From Mycobacterium barrassiae (GTDB lineage: Bacteria > Actinomycetota > Actinomycetes > Mycobacteriales > Mycobacteriaceae), in contig NZ_JACKUK010000016.1 of NCBI RefSeq assembly GCF_025822765.1, positions 376,486 to 440,485 of the forward strand: DNA of 64,000 bases, read 5' to 3'. The notes beneath the pieces were generated by a model. It was not told where the DNA came from and searched no databases. It saw nothing but the letters and a program-made list of their open reading frames with translations. Positions 47,440 through 56,475 of the stretch are shown piece after piece (the stretch's first letter is position 1; every line of letters begins with the position of its first letter). The position numbers and the translations under genes were made by a program.

Positions 47440-48533
47440 CGCGCGAACCGTCCTTCGTCCTGGCCTCCGACGGCACCGCCGTCGTCGCCGACGGCATTCA
47501 CACCGCGTTTCCCAGAGTCGCCGAAGCACGGGCCGCCCTGGCGTCGCACAGCGCGCCAATCGTATTGGGCGCCTTACCGTTTGACATGTCTAAACCGGCG
47601 GCGCTGATCCGGCCGCAGGCGGTTCAGTTCCTCGATGTGCTCCCGGAATGGCCGCAGCGTGCGCTTCCGTCGGTGCAGATCGCCGAAACGCTGCCCGACC
47701 CCGACGAGCACCGGTACCGCATCGCGACCGCGCTGGAGCGCTTACGTGATCCGAACAGCGGACTGCACAAGGTGGTGCTGGCCCGCGCCCTGCGGTTGGT
47801 CGCCGACGGGCCGCTTGATGCGCGCACGATCCTCCACCGCCTGCTCGCCCAGGACCCCGCGGCGAACGCCTATCTCGCCGACCTGTCCGCGGCGGGCGGG
47901 GGCTATTCGGGCGCAGCGCTCATCGGTGCCAGCCCAGAGCTACTGGTCGCGCGTAAGGGTGATCGGATGTTCTGTGCGCCGTTCGCGGGGTCGGCTCCGC
48001 GACTGCCCGACGCCGCGGCCGACGAGGCGAGCGGGGCCGCGCTGGCCGCGTCGGCGAAGAACCGACACGAACACGAGCTCGTCGTCGACGCGGTGCGCGC
48101 GGCACTGGACCCGCTGTGCACCGAACTGGACATCGCCGCCGAGCCGAAGCTGAACAAGACGGCTGCCGTGTGGCACCTCTACACCCCGATCAGCGGACGG
48201 CTTCGCGAACATTCCACTACCGCACTCGATTTGGCGCTGGCTCTGCATCCCACGCCCGCGGTGGGCGGTGTACCAAGCGTCGCCGCATCGGAGTTCATTA
48301 CCGAACTCGAGGGCGACCGCGGCTTCTACGCGGGCGCGGTGGGTTGGTGCGATCAGCGCGGCGACGGGCGCTGGGTGGTGTCCATCCGCTGCGCGCAGTT
48401 GTCGGCCGATCGCCGCACGGCGCTCGCGTATGCCGGCGGCGGGATCGTCGCCGAATCCGAGCCGGACGACGAAGTCGACGAGACCACAACGAAATTCAAG
48501 ACGATGTTCGCGGCCCTGGGTGTCCAGACATGA
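47436..48533 (+). CDS. entC: Isochorismate synthase (EntC/MenF-like)
   Basis: This 365-residue chorismate-binding enzyme converts chorismate to isochorismate for menaquinone or siderophore synthesis. Motifs include VVLARAL near 110, GASPELLV near 168, FAGSAPR near 187, KNRHEHELVVD near 208 and HPTPAVGGVP near 270. Its start overlaps the gpm2 stop and its own stop overlaps the GNAT start. The neighbour genes do not make a full pathway. Confidence 0.9.
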   Translation: MTREPSFVLASDGTAVVADGIHTAFPRVAEARAALASHSAPIVLGALPFDMSKPAALIRPQAVQFLDVLPEWPQRALPSVQIAETLPDPDEHRYRIATALERLRDPNSGLHKVVLARALRLVADGPLDARTILHRLLAQDPAANAYLADLSAAGGGYSGAALIGASPELLVARKGDRMFCAPFAGSAPRLPDAAADEASGAALAASAKNRHEHELVVDAVRAALDPLCTELDIAAEPKLNKTAAVWHLYTPISGRLREHSTTALDLALALHPTPAVGGVPSVAASEFITELEGDRGFYAGAVGWCDQRGDGRWVVSIRCAQLSADRRTALAYAGGGIVAESEPDDEVDETTTKFKTMFAALGVQT

Positions 48534-49012
48534 CCGAGTTGATCCGCCCGGTGCGGCTGGGCGACGAGGCCGAACTGACGGCGATGATTCACGAGCTCGC
48601 CGAGTTCGAACATGCCGCCGATGAATGCACCGTCACCGAAAACCAGATGCGGGAGGCGCTTTTCGGTGATGCGCCGATCGTTTACGGTCACATCGCCGAA
48701 GTGGACGGCGCTGCTGCCGCGGCCGCGCTGTGGTTTCGCAACTTCTCCACCTGGGACGGGGTGGCGGGCATCTACCTCGAGGATCTGTTCGTGCGGCCAC
48801 AGTTTCGGCGGCGCGGCCTGGCCCGCAAGATGCTGGCAGAGCTGGCCCGCGAGTGCGTCGCCAACGGCTACACCAGGCTGTCGTGGGCCGTGCTGGACTG
48901 GAACGTCAACGCGATCGCGCTCTACGACGCCGTCGGAGGCAAACCGCAGAGCGAGTGGATCACCTACCGGGTTTCCGGCCCGGAGTTGTCCGCGCTTGCA
49001 GGCGAGTCCTGA
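48530..49012 (+). CDS. GNAT-family N-acetyltransferase
   Basis: This 160-residue acetyltransferase has the acetyl-CoA site RPQFRRRGLARKML near 88-101 and the later NxxAIxLYxAxGG segment near 126-138, as in spermidine/diamine-type acetyltransferases. ATG at 48530 overlaps the entC stop (ATGA). Its 3' end overlaps the convergent membrane protein gene by 49 bases. Confidence 0.88.
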   Translation: MTELIRPVRLGDEAELTAMIHELAEFEHAADECTVTENQMREALFGDAPIVYGHIAEVDGAAAAAALWFRNFSTWDGVAGIYLEDLFVRPQFRRRGLARKMLAELARECVANGYTRLSWAVLDWNVNAIALYDAVGGKPQSEWITYRVSGPELSALAGES

Positions 49013-49389
49013 GCCCCCGCCCACTGCAGCGCCGACGGGCTGAACAGCAGACCCAGTACCGCCGCGGCCACGACCGCCACCGCGATACCCGCGACCCACT
49101 GACCCGACCCGACACCGACGTAATAGGCCACACCCAGCAGGATCAGCTGCGCGAACACCGCCAGTCCACGACCCCACCGCCGGCCCGTCCACAACGCCCA
49201 TCCCGCCGCGAGAACCGCTGAACCCATGATGACGAACCACAATGCGGTGCCGAACTTGTTCATGCCGGGCTCCTCGGCCCCGGCCAGCCCGCTGCCCACG
49301 TACCACAGCGCGGCCACCACACCCGCGAGGCCTTGCAGCGCCACCACGATCGCTGCCTGACGGACGGTCGTGGGCGAAGGAACGGTCAC
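48964..49389 (-). CDS. Integral membrane protein (Rv3217c type)
   Basis: This 141-residue protein has about four helices with a conserved WTGRRWGRGLAVF loop near 70-82. The function is unknown. GTG at 49389 fits the family; a longer frame to 49437 adds 16 residues. It overlaps the GNAT gene tail to tail by 49 bases and is divergent from the DAG kinase. Confidence 0.78.
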   Translation of the reverse strand: MTVPSPTTVRQAAIVVALQGLAGVVAALWYVGSGLAGAEEPGMNKFGTALWFVIMGSAVLAAGWALWTGRRWGRGLAVFAQLILLGVAYYVGVGSGQWVAGIAVAVVAAAVLGLLFSPSALQWAGAQDSPASADNSGPETR

Positions 49390-49439
49390 GACGTCGAGCG
49401 TAGAGGCTCGGCCCGGCCCGTTGGATAGGGTCGTCACCT

Positions 49440-50393
49440 GTGCGCGCCGTGCTGATCGTTAACCCCAATGCGACGTCGACGACCCCGGCCGGGCGCGACC
49501 TGCTGGCCCACGCGCTGGAAAGCCGGGTCAAGTTGACCGTCGTACACACCGACCACCGTGGCCACGCCGTGGAGATCGGCCGCGACGCGGCGCGCGACGG
49601 TGTGGACGTGCTGATCGTGCACGGTGGCGACGGCACGGTGAACGAGGTGGTCAACGGAATCCTGGAGGTCGCGGAGCCGGGTGCGCCCGCCCCCGCCGTC
49701 GGCGTCGTTCCCGGCGGCTCCGCGAACGTCTTCGCCCGTGCGCTGGGAATCAGCCCTGACCCGATCGAGGCGACCAACCAGCTCATCGACCTGCTGTCGG
49801 CCTATCGGCGGCGTAAGACGTGGCGCCGCATCGGCCTGATGAACTGCGGCGAGCGCTGGGCGGTGTTCACCGCGGGTATGGGGGTCGACGGCGACGTCGT
49901 GGCCGCCGTCGAGGCCCAGCGCGCCAAGGGGCGCAAGGTGACGGCCTCGCGCTACATCCGGGTGGCGATCCGGGAAATGCTGGCCAATGCGCGCAAGGAC
50001 CCCGCACTGACGCTGCACATTCCCGGCCGCGATCCGGTGGAAGGGGCGCACTTCGTCTTCGTCTCGAACGCCAGCCCCTGGACCTACGCCAACACCCGGC
50101 CCGTGTGGACCAACCCGACGACGACGTTCGAGACCGGCCTCGGGGTCTTCGCCATCACCAGCATGAACGTGTGGGCCAACTTACGGCTGGCGCGCAAGAT
50201 GCTGGCGCGACGGCCGAGAATCGAAGCCGCCCATCTGATCCGCGAGGACGACCTCACCCAACTGCGGGTGACGAGTGACACAGCCGTTGCCTGTCAGATC
50301 GACGGTGACTACGTCGGCTTGAGGGAAACCATGACATTCACCGCGGTTCCGGACGCCCTGGCCGTGGTCGCACCACCGGCTAAAAAACTCTGA
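49440..50393 (+). CDS. Diacylglycerol kinase family lipid kinase
   Basis: This 317-residue lipid kinase has NPNAT near 8-12, the catalytic GGDGTVNEVVN near 59-69 and a GGSANVFAR loop near 96-104. It phosphorylates diacylglycerol or sphingoid-like lipids. It starts at GTG 49440. In M. tuberculosis Rv3218 stands in the same place, next to whiB1. Confidence 0.9.
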   Translation: MRAVLIVNPNATSTTPAGRDLLAHALESRVKLTVVHTDHRGHAVEIGRDAARDGVDVLIVHGGDGTVNEVVNGILEVAEPGAPAPAVGVVPGGSANVFARALGISPDPIEATNQLIDLLSAYRRRKTWRRIGLMNCGERWAVFTAGMGVDGDVVAAVEAQRAKGRKVTASRYIRVAIREMLANARKDPALTLHIPGRDPVEGAHFVFVSNASPWTYANTRPVWTNPTTTFETGLGVFAITSMNVWANLRLARKMLARRPRIEAAHLIREDDLTQLRVTSDTAVACQIDGDYVGLRETMTFTAVPDALAVVAPPAKKL

Positions 50394-50485
50394 CCTGCAC
50401 TGACTACCGCGCATCGGCCAATTAAGGGCGCAGGTTGGTCGAGTGTAGTACAAACGATTGGGGGGTGCGGTCAGTGGCCCCCGCT

Positions 50486-50501
50486 AGTGAGGTTGCCCAC
50501 T
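50486..50501 (+). promoter_or_regulatory. Probable CRP site upstream of whiB1
   Basis: AGTGAGGTTGCCCACT closely resembles the known mycobacterial CRP site in the whiB1 promoter (GTGA-N6-CCAC form). It lies about 165 bases before the ATG; a TTGACA (50518-50523) follows 16 bases on, a possible -35. cAMP control of whiB1 is established in M. tuberculosis; here it is inferred from the site. Confidence 0.6.
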
Positions 50502-50651
50502 TGTTAACTCGCGAGTATTGACATCTGTTCAGCCTGTGAAAAACTCGGATGCAACAGTGCAGAAACATTTCATGTGCACGCGTTAACAGCCGACGAAACG
50601 TCCGTGCGCTGTGCTGCGCACACGTTACATATTGACAAGGAGTTTGATCTT

Positions 50652-50906
50652 ATGGATTGGCGCCACAAGGCGGTCTGTCGCGACGAGGATCCGGAACTGT
50701 TCTTCCCGGTGGGAAACAGCGGACCCGCGATTGCTCAGATCGCTGACGCGAAGCTTGTCTGTAACCGGTGTCCGGTGACGACAGAGTGCCTCACCTGGGC
50801 ATTGGAGTCCGGACAGGACGCCGGCGTATGGGGCGGCATGAGCGAGGATGAGCGGCGTGCACTGAAGCGGCGCAATGCCCGCACCAAGGCCCGCAGCAGC
50901 GTCTAA
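50652..50906 (+). CDS. whiB1: WhiB1 iron-sulfur transcription factor
   Basis: This 84-residue essential WhiB1 binds SigA and senses nitric oxide through a [4Fe-4S] cluster held by Cys9, Cys37, Cys40 and Cys46. GVWGGMSEDER and a basic tail follow. AAGGAG lies 9 bases before the ATG at 50652, which fits the 84-residue family length, so the longer frame to 50574 is dropped. It has a leader with a CRP-like site and a following terminator. Confidence 0.96.
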   Translation: MDWRHKAVCRDEDPELFFPVGNSGPAIAQIADAKLVCNRCPVTTECLTWALESGQDAGVWGGMSEDERRALKRRNARTKARSSV

Positions 50907-50921
50907 CCACCGTCAAGCGAT

Positions 50922-50951
50922 TTGCGGCCCCGACATATGTCGGGGCCGCAA
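50922..50951 (+). terminator. Terminator hairpin after whiB1
   Basis: TTGCGGCCCCGACA and TGTCGGGGCCGCAA pair along 14 bases (50922-50935, 50938-50951) with a TA loop, followed by CTTTG. It lies 15 bases after the whiB1 stop and faces pdtaS. Confidence 0.8.
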
Positions 50952-51035
50952 CTTTGTGCCCATTCAAATTCACAAATTGCGTCAGATAGCGCATTTTTAA
51001 GTAAAAGCGCGACGCACGTCACTACTGAGACGTCA

Positions 51036-52532
51036 CTACTGGGCCAACCGGCTGCGTCGCCCAATTGGCACCCGCAGCACCACATCGGTTCCCCCGGTGG
51101 GCACCTCGTGCATCCCCAGCGAACCGTCCAATTCGGCCGACACGAGAGTTCGCACGATCTGCAGGCCGAGCCGATCGGATTTCTCCAAGCTGAACCCCTC
51201 GGGCAGCCCGCGACCGTTGTCGTGCACCACCACATCCAGCCAACGCGCCGAACGCTCCGCGCGAATGGTCACGCATCCCTGTTGGGTGGAGCGATCGAAG
51301 GCGTGCTCGATGGCATTCTGCACCAGTTCGGTGATCACCATGATCAGGGCGGTGGCCCTGTCGGCATCGAGCACGCCAAGTTCACCGACGCGGTTGACGC
51401 GGATCGGAGTTTCCGAATCAGCCGGCGCCGCAACGTCGTTCATGATCGGAAGGATCCGGTCGATCACCTCGTCGAGGTTGACTTCCTCGTCCACCGACAT
51501 CGACAAGGCGTCGTGTACCAACGCGATCGACGACACCCGCCGCACCGATTCGATCAGTGCCTCACGGCCCTCTGCGTTGTTGGTGCGGCGCGCCTGGAGC
51601 CGCAACAGCGCCGCGACGGTCTGCAGATTGTTCTTGACCCGATGGTGGATCTCGCGGATCGTCGCGTCCTTCGACAGCAGCGCACGATCGCGGCGCTTCA
51701 CCTCGGTCACGTCGCGGATCAGCACCGCGGCGCCGACGGCCTCGCCGTGGACCACCAGTGGCAGCGTGCGCAGCAGCACCGCCGCCCCGCCCGCATCGAC
51801 CTCCATACGCATACTCGAACCGCCGGCCAGGGAGTCGCGGACGTGATCGGCGAGCTCTTGGGCCTCGAACGGGTCCGAGATCAGCGGTCGCGTGACTGTG
51901 ACCAGGTTGTGGCCCTCCAGCTCGGCCGCCAGACCCATCCGGTGGTAGGCCGAGATGGCGTTCGGGCTGGCGAACGTGACGATCCCGGTGCCGTTGAGGC
52001 GGATGAAACCGTCTCCGACGCGGGGACTCGACCGCGACATCGCGACGTCGCCGACATTCGGGAAGGTGCCTTCGGACAACATGAGCAGAAGATCACCGGC
52101 GCAGTCGAGGTAGGCGCTTTCCAACGGACTCGCGTTGCGCCCGGCCAGTGCGGTCTGATGCGTCAGGACCGCAACCACGTTGTTGTTGTAGCGCACGGGA
52201 ACAGCCTCCACGTTGAGGCCGAGTGAATCCTGTTGTCCCGCTGGGTTTTGCCTGACGATGGCGCCGGTGTCGAACGCATCGGTCACCACCGGCATCTCGT
52301 GGGCCTGGTTCAGGGTGCCGACGGCGTCGGCGAGCAGCACGGTGGGCGCGGTGTTCGGTCGCACCTGGGCCACGCAGACGAGTGCACCGTCGTCGCGGCG
52401 CACCCACATCAGAAAGTCGGCGAACGACATGTCGGCCAGCAGCTGCCATTCGCCGACCACCGCATGCAGGTGGTCGACGGCATTGCCGGGCAAAACCGTG
52501 TGCTCGGCGAGAAGGTCACCGAGGGTGGACAT
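51036..52532 (-). CDS. pdtaS: Cytosolic sensor histidine kinase PdtaS
   Basis: This 498-residue kinase has GAF (about 1-150), PAS (about 175-290) and HisKA_2/ATPase domains. The phosphoacceptor lies in REIHHRVKNN (His296/297). Its known partner PdtaR (an ANTAR RNA-binding regulator) is encoded elsewhere. It has no membrane helix, so it is soluble. The next gene upstream is the TB7.3 biotinyl protein in the same direction. Confidence 0.94.
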   Translation of the reverse strand: MSTLGDLLAEHTVLPGNAVDHLHAVVGEWQLLADMSFADFLMWVRRDDGALVCVAQVRPNTAPTVLLADAVGTLNQAHEMPVVTDAFDTGAIVRQNPAGQQDSLGLNVEAVPVRYNNNVVAVLTHQTALAGRNASPLESAYLDCAGDLLLMLSEGTFPNVGDVAMSRSSPRVGDGFIRLNGTGIVTFASPNAISAYHRMGLAAELEGHNLVTVTRPLISDPFEAQELADHVRDSLAGGSSMRMEVDAGGAAVLLRTLPLVVHGEAVGAAVLIRDVTEVKRRDRALLSKDATIREIHHRVKNNLQTVAALLRLQARRTNNAEGREALIESVRRVSSIALVHDALSMSVDEEVNLDEVIDRILPIMNDVAAPADSETPIRVNRVGELGVLDADRATALIMVITELVQNAIEHAFDRSTQQGCVTIRAERSARWLDVVVHDNGRGLPEGFSLEKSDRLGLQIVRTLVSAELDGSLGMHEVPTGGTDVVLRVPIGRRSRLAQ

Positions 52533-52564
52533 GGAACCTCACCGGTGCGGGCGTGGGGCCCGCG

Positions 52565-52780
52565 TCAGATGATCACCGCGATGAGATCCCCGGCCTGGAT
52601 CACGTCGCCGACGGACACACTCACCCTGCTGACGGTGCCCGCGACCTCGGCAAGGACCGGGATCTCCATCTTCATCGACTCCAGCAGCACCAGGGTGTCG
52701 CCCTCACCGATCTGATCGCCCTCAGTAACCACGACCTCGAGCACACTGGCCACGATCTCGGCGCGAACGTCCTCGGCCAT
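52565..52780 (-). CDS. Biotinylated / biotin-carboxyl-carrier-like protein TB7.3
   Basis: This 71-residue biotinyl domain carries ESMKMEIPV, with the biotin-accepting Lys at position 37. ATG at 52780 has GGAGG 8 bases upstream and fits the TB7.3 length; a Met two residues earlier is ignored. It would serve as a carrier for a biotin-dependent carboxylase. It stands 32 bases upstream of pdtaS in the same direction. Confidence 0.9.
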   Translation of the reverse strand: MAEDVRAEIVASVLEVVVTEGDQIGEGDTLVLLESMKMEIPVLAEVAGTVSRVSVSVGDVIQAGDLIAVII

Positions 52781-52924
52781 CTTCACCCCTCCGGAGTCCT
52801 ATGTCGTCGCTCATATCGAACCACACGACCGGCCCGACAGCCGTGCCGCCAGGCCATGAGAGAATGGATTCGAGCGCCCGCTGGATGCGGGCCCCCAATC
52901 CCCTGAGCCGACTGGAGGACCACC

Positions 52925-53017
52925 ATGGCCAAGCGTGGCCGCAAGAAGCGCGATCGTAAGCACAGCAAGGCCAACCACGGCAAGCGGCCCAACGCGGGCT
53001 CGAAGTCGGTGCGCTAG
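52925..53017 (+). CDS. Large-subunit ribosomal protein bL37 (30 aa)
   Basis: A 30-residue basic peptide begins MAKRGRKKRDRKHSKANHGK and ends GSKSVR. It matches mycobacterial bL37, a small protein found in the 50S subunit near the peptidyl-transferase region. GGAGGA lies 6-7 bases before the ATG. It is so short that automated annotation often misses it. Its stop codon overlaps that of rshA on the other strand by four bases. Confidence 0.9.
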   Translation: MAKRGRKKRDRKHSKANHGKRPNAGSKSVR

Positions 53018-53310
53018 CCCCTTCGGATGATCGTGGTGCGGCTGATCTCGATGCGCAGCCGCTCACGCAGGCTCTCGGGGGCCTTCTCGCCCCCGCACTT
53101 CAGCGCGATGAGGTTCTTGACGCGCTCTTCGACGCCGTAGTGGCGCAGGCAGGCCGGGCATTCCTCGAGGTGATGGCGCAGTTTGTCGCGCGTTTCGGGA
53201 GTGCACTCACCGTCGAGCAGCGTCCACACCTCTGCAATGACAGCAGCGCACTCCGGATGCTCGGGGTCAACCGGGCCGATCGGCGGGGTCCAACGTTCGT
53301 CCTCGCTCAC
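53014..53310 (-). CDS. rshA: Anti-sigma factor RshA
   Basis: This 98-residue redox-sensing anti-sigma factor has the zinc-binding HxxxCxxC (His47, Cys51, Cys54) in HHLEECPAC. Oxidative stress breaks its complex with SigH. ATG at 53310 overlaps the sigH stop, coupling translation of the pair. It is convergent with bL37. Confidence 0.95.
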   Translation of the reverse strand: MSEDERWTPPIGPVDPEHPECAAVIAEVWTLLDGECTPETRDKLRHHLEECPACLRHYGVEERVKNLIALKCGGEKAPESLRERLRIEISRTTIIRRG

Positions 53311-53948
53311 GACGAGACCTCCTCGGGTGCCTGTCCCCTGACGAATCCGCGGTCGCGGGCCACATCGGCGAGCAATTCACGCAATTGACGCCTGCCCCGG
53401 TGCAGCCGGGACATGACAGTGCCGATCGGGGTATCCATGATCTCGGCGATCTCCTTGTACGGGAATCCCTCTACGTCCGCGTAGTACACCGCCATTCGGA
53501 ACTCCTCCGGCAGCGCCTGCAGTGCATCCTTGATCTCGCTGTCCGGCAGCGCCTCCAATGCTTCGACCTCGGCCGATCGCAATCCGGTCGACGAGTGCTC
53601 GGCGTTGGCCGCGAGCTGCCAGTCGGTGATCTCGTCGGTCGGATACTCCGCGGGCTGGCGCTGCTTCTTGCGGTAGCTGTTGATGTAGGTGTTGGTCAGG
53701 ATTCGGTACAGCCATGCCTTGAGGTTGGTGCCCTCGCGGAACGAACGGAAGCCCGCATAAGCCTTGACCATGGTTTCCTGCAGCAAGTCCTCGGCGTCTG
53801 CGGGGTTGCGCGTCATTCGCAGCGCACCGCCGTAGAGCTGGTCGAGCAACGGGATCGCATCGCGCTCGAAGCGGGCGGTCAGCTCGGCGTCTGTCTCGTC
53901 CGATCTGGCGGGCGCCGGATCAGGCACCGACCCGTCGATGTCGGTCAT
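53307..53948 (-). CDS. sigH: ECF sigma factor SigH
   Basis: This 213-residue sigma factor for oxidative and heat stress has region 2 ([14 protein letters not shown] near 60) and region 4 ([25 protein letters not shown] near 165-190). ATG at 53948 gives [10 protein letters not shown], in line with the family; a longer start at 54032 would add 28 residues. It forms an operon with rshA. A probable SigH-type promoter lies upstream. Confidence 0.94.
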   Translation of the reverse strand: MTDIDGSVPDPAPARSDETDAELTARFERDAIPLLDQLYGGALRMTRNPADAEDLLQETMVKAYAGFRSFREGTNLKAWLYRILTNTYINSYRKKQRQPAEYPTDEITDWQLAANAEHSSTGLRSAEVEALEALPDSEIKDALQALPEEFRMAVYYADVEGFPYKEIAEIMDTPIGTVMSRLHRGRRQLRELLADVARDRGFVRGQAPEEVSS

Positions 53949-54115
53949 TGCGGGAAACACCGTCCCTTCTGTAGCGGCGCCACCCAGTAGGCCCGGCAAG
54001 TCCACCGGACGCTCCATGGCCAGTGTTGGCACCTAGCACCCCTTCCTTCGATCGTAGAGGTTGAGACCGACTTCGTATCTTCCTGCCGCTGTCAGCAGCG
54101 GCGACTGCCGTCAAC

Positions 54116-54143
54116 AACAGCGCGGTGGGGTGGGCTTGTTCCC
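54116..54143 (-). promoter_or_regulatory. Probable SigH-type autoregulatory promoter
   Basis: On the minus strand GGGAACA (54137-54143) is followed after 18 bases by GTT (54116-54118). This is the SigH -35/-10 pattern. It leaves a leader of about 160 bases to the chosen sigH start. The other strand serves the membrane-protein gene at 54190. Confidence 0.55.
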
Positions 54144-54189
54144 GACGCACCAGCGGCTTCGATGCAGGTCGGCAATACTGACTCTGATC

Positions 54190-54858
54190 ATGAACCTTGT
54201 GAGCAGCCTGTTCGTCGCCGCGGTCGTACTCGTATGCGCCGCGGCTGTGGCAGCGTGGTGGCTGCGCCGCCGCCGGGCGTTTCGCGCAGCGCTGGCGCAA
54301 CGCGGTTGGCAATGCTTCCGAGACGGCGAGACGACCACCGTCGTCCCGGTACACGGCGACTGGACTGTCACAATGTGCCGTTCGTTCGCAGGCCAGATGT
54401 CGCCGCCGAGTTCACACATTGTCACCAGCGTTTGGAGCGCTCCGACTCCCGCCGTGCGCACCGGGGCGTTGGTTGCCGGGCCCGCACCCGACCCGGAGTC
54501 GCGCGATCTGGCCGCGAATCTGCTGGGATCGGCGACTCCAGCGATGACGCGATTGCTCGGCATCGACCGGGTGGCCGACGGTCGCCCTCTTCACGCCGTG
54601 CCGTCGACCGACCACCGACTGCTGGTGTTCGCGACCGATGGTTATGGCCCTACGGGTGCCCTCACCGGCGTAGCCGAGGTCGTCAGCGAATGGTGCGCGG
54701 TTCATACCGCCGAGCGCGAGCGGCCGGTGGTGACGATCGACGACAACGGTATCCGGGTCCGTGTCCGCTCCGACGTTGTGCGATCCGTCGAGCAACTCGC
54801 GGCATTCATAGATCTCGGCCTGCGGTGTCGCGACGCGATCGGCCGGCCTCGGGAGTGA
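54190..54858 (+). CDS. Membrane-anchored protein of unknown function
   Basis: This 222-residue protein has one N-terminal helix (about 2-28), a WWLRRRR stop-transfer and a soluble domain with regular alternating hydrophobic segments (PVVTIDDNGIRVRVRSDVV near 185-205). I recognise no family. ATG at 54190 is chosen; the longer frame lacks a start near the promoter. The next gene begins inside its stop codon, so the two are co-translated. It is divergent from sigH. Confidence 0.6.
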   Translation: MNLVSSLFVAAVVLVCAAAVAAWWLRRRRAFRAALAQRGWQCFRDGETTTVVPVHGDWTVTMCRSFAGQMSPPSSHIVTSVWSAPTPAVRTGALVAGPAPDPESRDLAANLLGSATPAMTRLLGIDRVADGRPLHAVPSTDHRLLVFATDGYGPTGALTGVAEVVSEWCAVHTAERERPVVTIDDNGIRVRVRSDVVRSVEQLAAFIDLGLRCRDAIGRPRE

Positions 54859-55823
54859 TGCTCGGTGTCGCGTGGTGCGCCGTCGCGCTGAGCGCGGGGG
54901 TGCTGGCATACCGCTGGCGGCAGCGGGTGCTGCGCCTATGCATTCTGATCGTCTGCGTCGGGATTGCCCTCGCACTGGCTGTCATTTTCACCGGCGAGGT
55001 CGCGCCCGATCTGTTCGCCAGCGCCGCAAAGATTTCCGTTGCCACCGTGGTGCTCTCGATTCTCGCGGTACTGCTCGTCGTCCGTGCCCTACCCCAGCTC
55101 GTCAGCAGGCACGACCGGCGCTCCGTCGCACTCGTATTCGTGGCCTTGACCGTCATGTATCTGGCCGTGGGGGCTTTCCTGGACGCGGCGGCGCACGATG
55201 CCATGCGGGTGCAGCACCTGCCCCAGTTGCGCACCCGCGCTGAGTTCATCGCCTGGCGTGACTCACCGACAGCCGCGGGCGGGGTGCTGCTGCAGGCCAG
55301 GATCAGCGATGGCATGGCGACGCTGGAGTCGTACCGCGATGGCGTGGTCGCCTCCTACCGATGCCCCACCATCGGCGCGCTTCGATTCTCGACGCCAGGT
55401 CAACTGCCCGCCCACTATCTGCTGGACTTTCCCGGCGGCCCTCCGATCGTCACCGGTCGAATCAGCTCCGACCAAGCGTGGGCGTGGCCGTCCCGCGAAG
55501 ACAACCCCGGCGAATGTGTACTGCGACGCGGGGACCCCGTGGTGGTCTGGGGCGAGCTACAGGCCGGGGTGGGGACCGGCGGGCCCACCTCCTCCACCGG
55601 CCTGGCGAACATACAGAAGATTGCCGTGGGCGACCTCCGTTCCTTTCTCGGCGAGTACGTTCCCGTCGCCGAACACACTGGCCGCGCCGTGCTCGCGTTG
55701 GCAGCGCTCAACGGCGTGCTCGCAGCAACGATGGCTGTTATCGGCCTGAGGGCCTATCGGCGGTTGGCCCGCCTCGGGACCGATGCCCCACCGAGGATCA
55801 CCTGGCGTTCCGGTCCGCGCTGA
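54858..55823 (+). CDS. Multi-pass membrane protein of unknown function
   Basis: This 321-residue protein has three or four N-terminal helices (about 2-115), a long extramembrane domain (about 115-280) and one C-terminal helix near 285-305. The extramembrane part has LRRGDPVVVWGELQ near 225-240, a pattern that recalls the OB-like core of GIDE-type membrane proteins, but the likeness is weak. ATG at 54858 shares bases with the stop before it (TGATG). It probably forms a complex with its neighbour. Confidence 0.55.
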   Translation: MLGVAWCAVALSAGVLAYRWRQRVLRLCILIVCVGIALALAVIFTGEVAPDLFASAAKISVATVVLSILAVLLVVRALPQLVSRHDRRSVALVFVALTVMYLAVGAFLDAAAHDAMRVQHLPQLRTRAEFIAWRDSPTAAGGVLLQARISDGMATLESYRDGVVASYRCPTIGALRFSTPGQLPAHYLLDFPGGPPIVTGRISSDQAWAWPSREDNPGECVLRRGDPVVVWGELQAGVGTGGPTSSTGLANIQKIAVGDLRSFLGEYVPVAEHTGRAVLALAALNGVLAATMAVIGLRAYRRLARLGTDAPPRITWRSGPR

Positions 55824-55853
55824 CGGCCGGTCCGGAAGCTCTACGCTGAGCCC

Positions 55854-56372
55854 GTGGCGCGCGCGGCAACTCCGGCAATTGCGGCCCTGCTGGCCGCCGG
55901 AGCACCCCATGAGGTGCTGCAATACCGGCACGACCCCCGCAACGAAGCCTTCGGCGACGAGGCTGCGCAGGCACTCGCCAGCGATGCCGGGGTCGACGCC
56001 GAGCAGGTGTTCAAGACGCTGGTGATCGCCTTATCCGGCGGGGCCCGAAGCGGCCCCGGCCGCGACTTGAGACTCGGCGTCGCGGTGCTTCCGGTGCCGG
56101 CCAAGCTTTCGCTCAAGGCTGCGGCCGCCGCCCTCGGCGTGCCGAAGGCCACGATGGCCGAGCGCGACGCAGCCGAACGCTCGAGCGGGTACGTGATCGG
56201 GGGCATCTCGCCGTTCGGCCAGCGCAGGCCGTTGCCCACCGTCGTCGACGAGTCCGCGCTGCGCTGGGACCGCGTGCTGTGCAGTGCGGGGAAACGAGGC
56301 TGGGACGTCGCGGTGCACCCACGGGACCTGATCACCTTGACCAACGCGGTCACCGCCGACATCCGCGCCTGA
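55854..56372 (+). CDS. YbaK-type aminoacyl-tRNA deacylase
   Basis: This 172-residue editing-domain protein removes wrong amino acids, mostly Cys-tRNA(Pro). The conserved Lys is in VFKTLVIA near 52-59, and GYVIGGISPFGQRR near 110-124 shows the family's GGxSPxG motif. It starts at GTG 55854, 30 bases after the preceding gene. The M. tuberculosis counterpart is split in two (Rv3224A/B); here it is whole. Confidence 0.9.
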   Translation: MARAATPAIAALLAAGAPHEVLQYRHDPRNEAFGDEAAQALASDAGVDAEQVFKTLVIALSGGARSGPGRDLRLGVAVLPVPAKLSLKAAAAALGVPKATMAERDAAERSSGYVIGGISPFGQRRPLPTVVDESALRWDRVLCSAGKRGWDVAVHPRDLITLTNAVTADIRA

Positions 56373-56381
56373 ACTCTTCGC

Positions 56382-56439
56382 CGAACGTGAGTTACCCGCA
56401 CACTGCGGGCGGGCAAGGTGTGCGGGTAACCCACGTTCG
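56382..56439. terminator. Large hairpin (21 of 22 paired) after the deacylase
   Basis: CGAACGTGAGTTACCCGCAC (from 56382) pairs with the inverse ending 56439, with one A-C mismatch and a 14-base loop. It begins 10 bases after the deacylase stop. The next gene starts 36 bases on in the same direction, so it would isolate the two transcripts. Confidence 0.65.
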
Positions 56440-56475
56440 CGCCGGGGTGCGGGGCCGGAGTCTTAGGGTGAGGTC

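Noticed and set aside
50922-52226. Rightward frame of 434 codons opposite pdtaS
   Set aside because: Reverse reading of a conserved kinase gene; begins in the whiB1 terminator.
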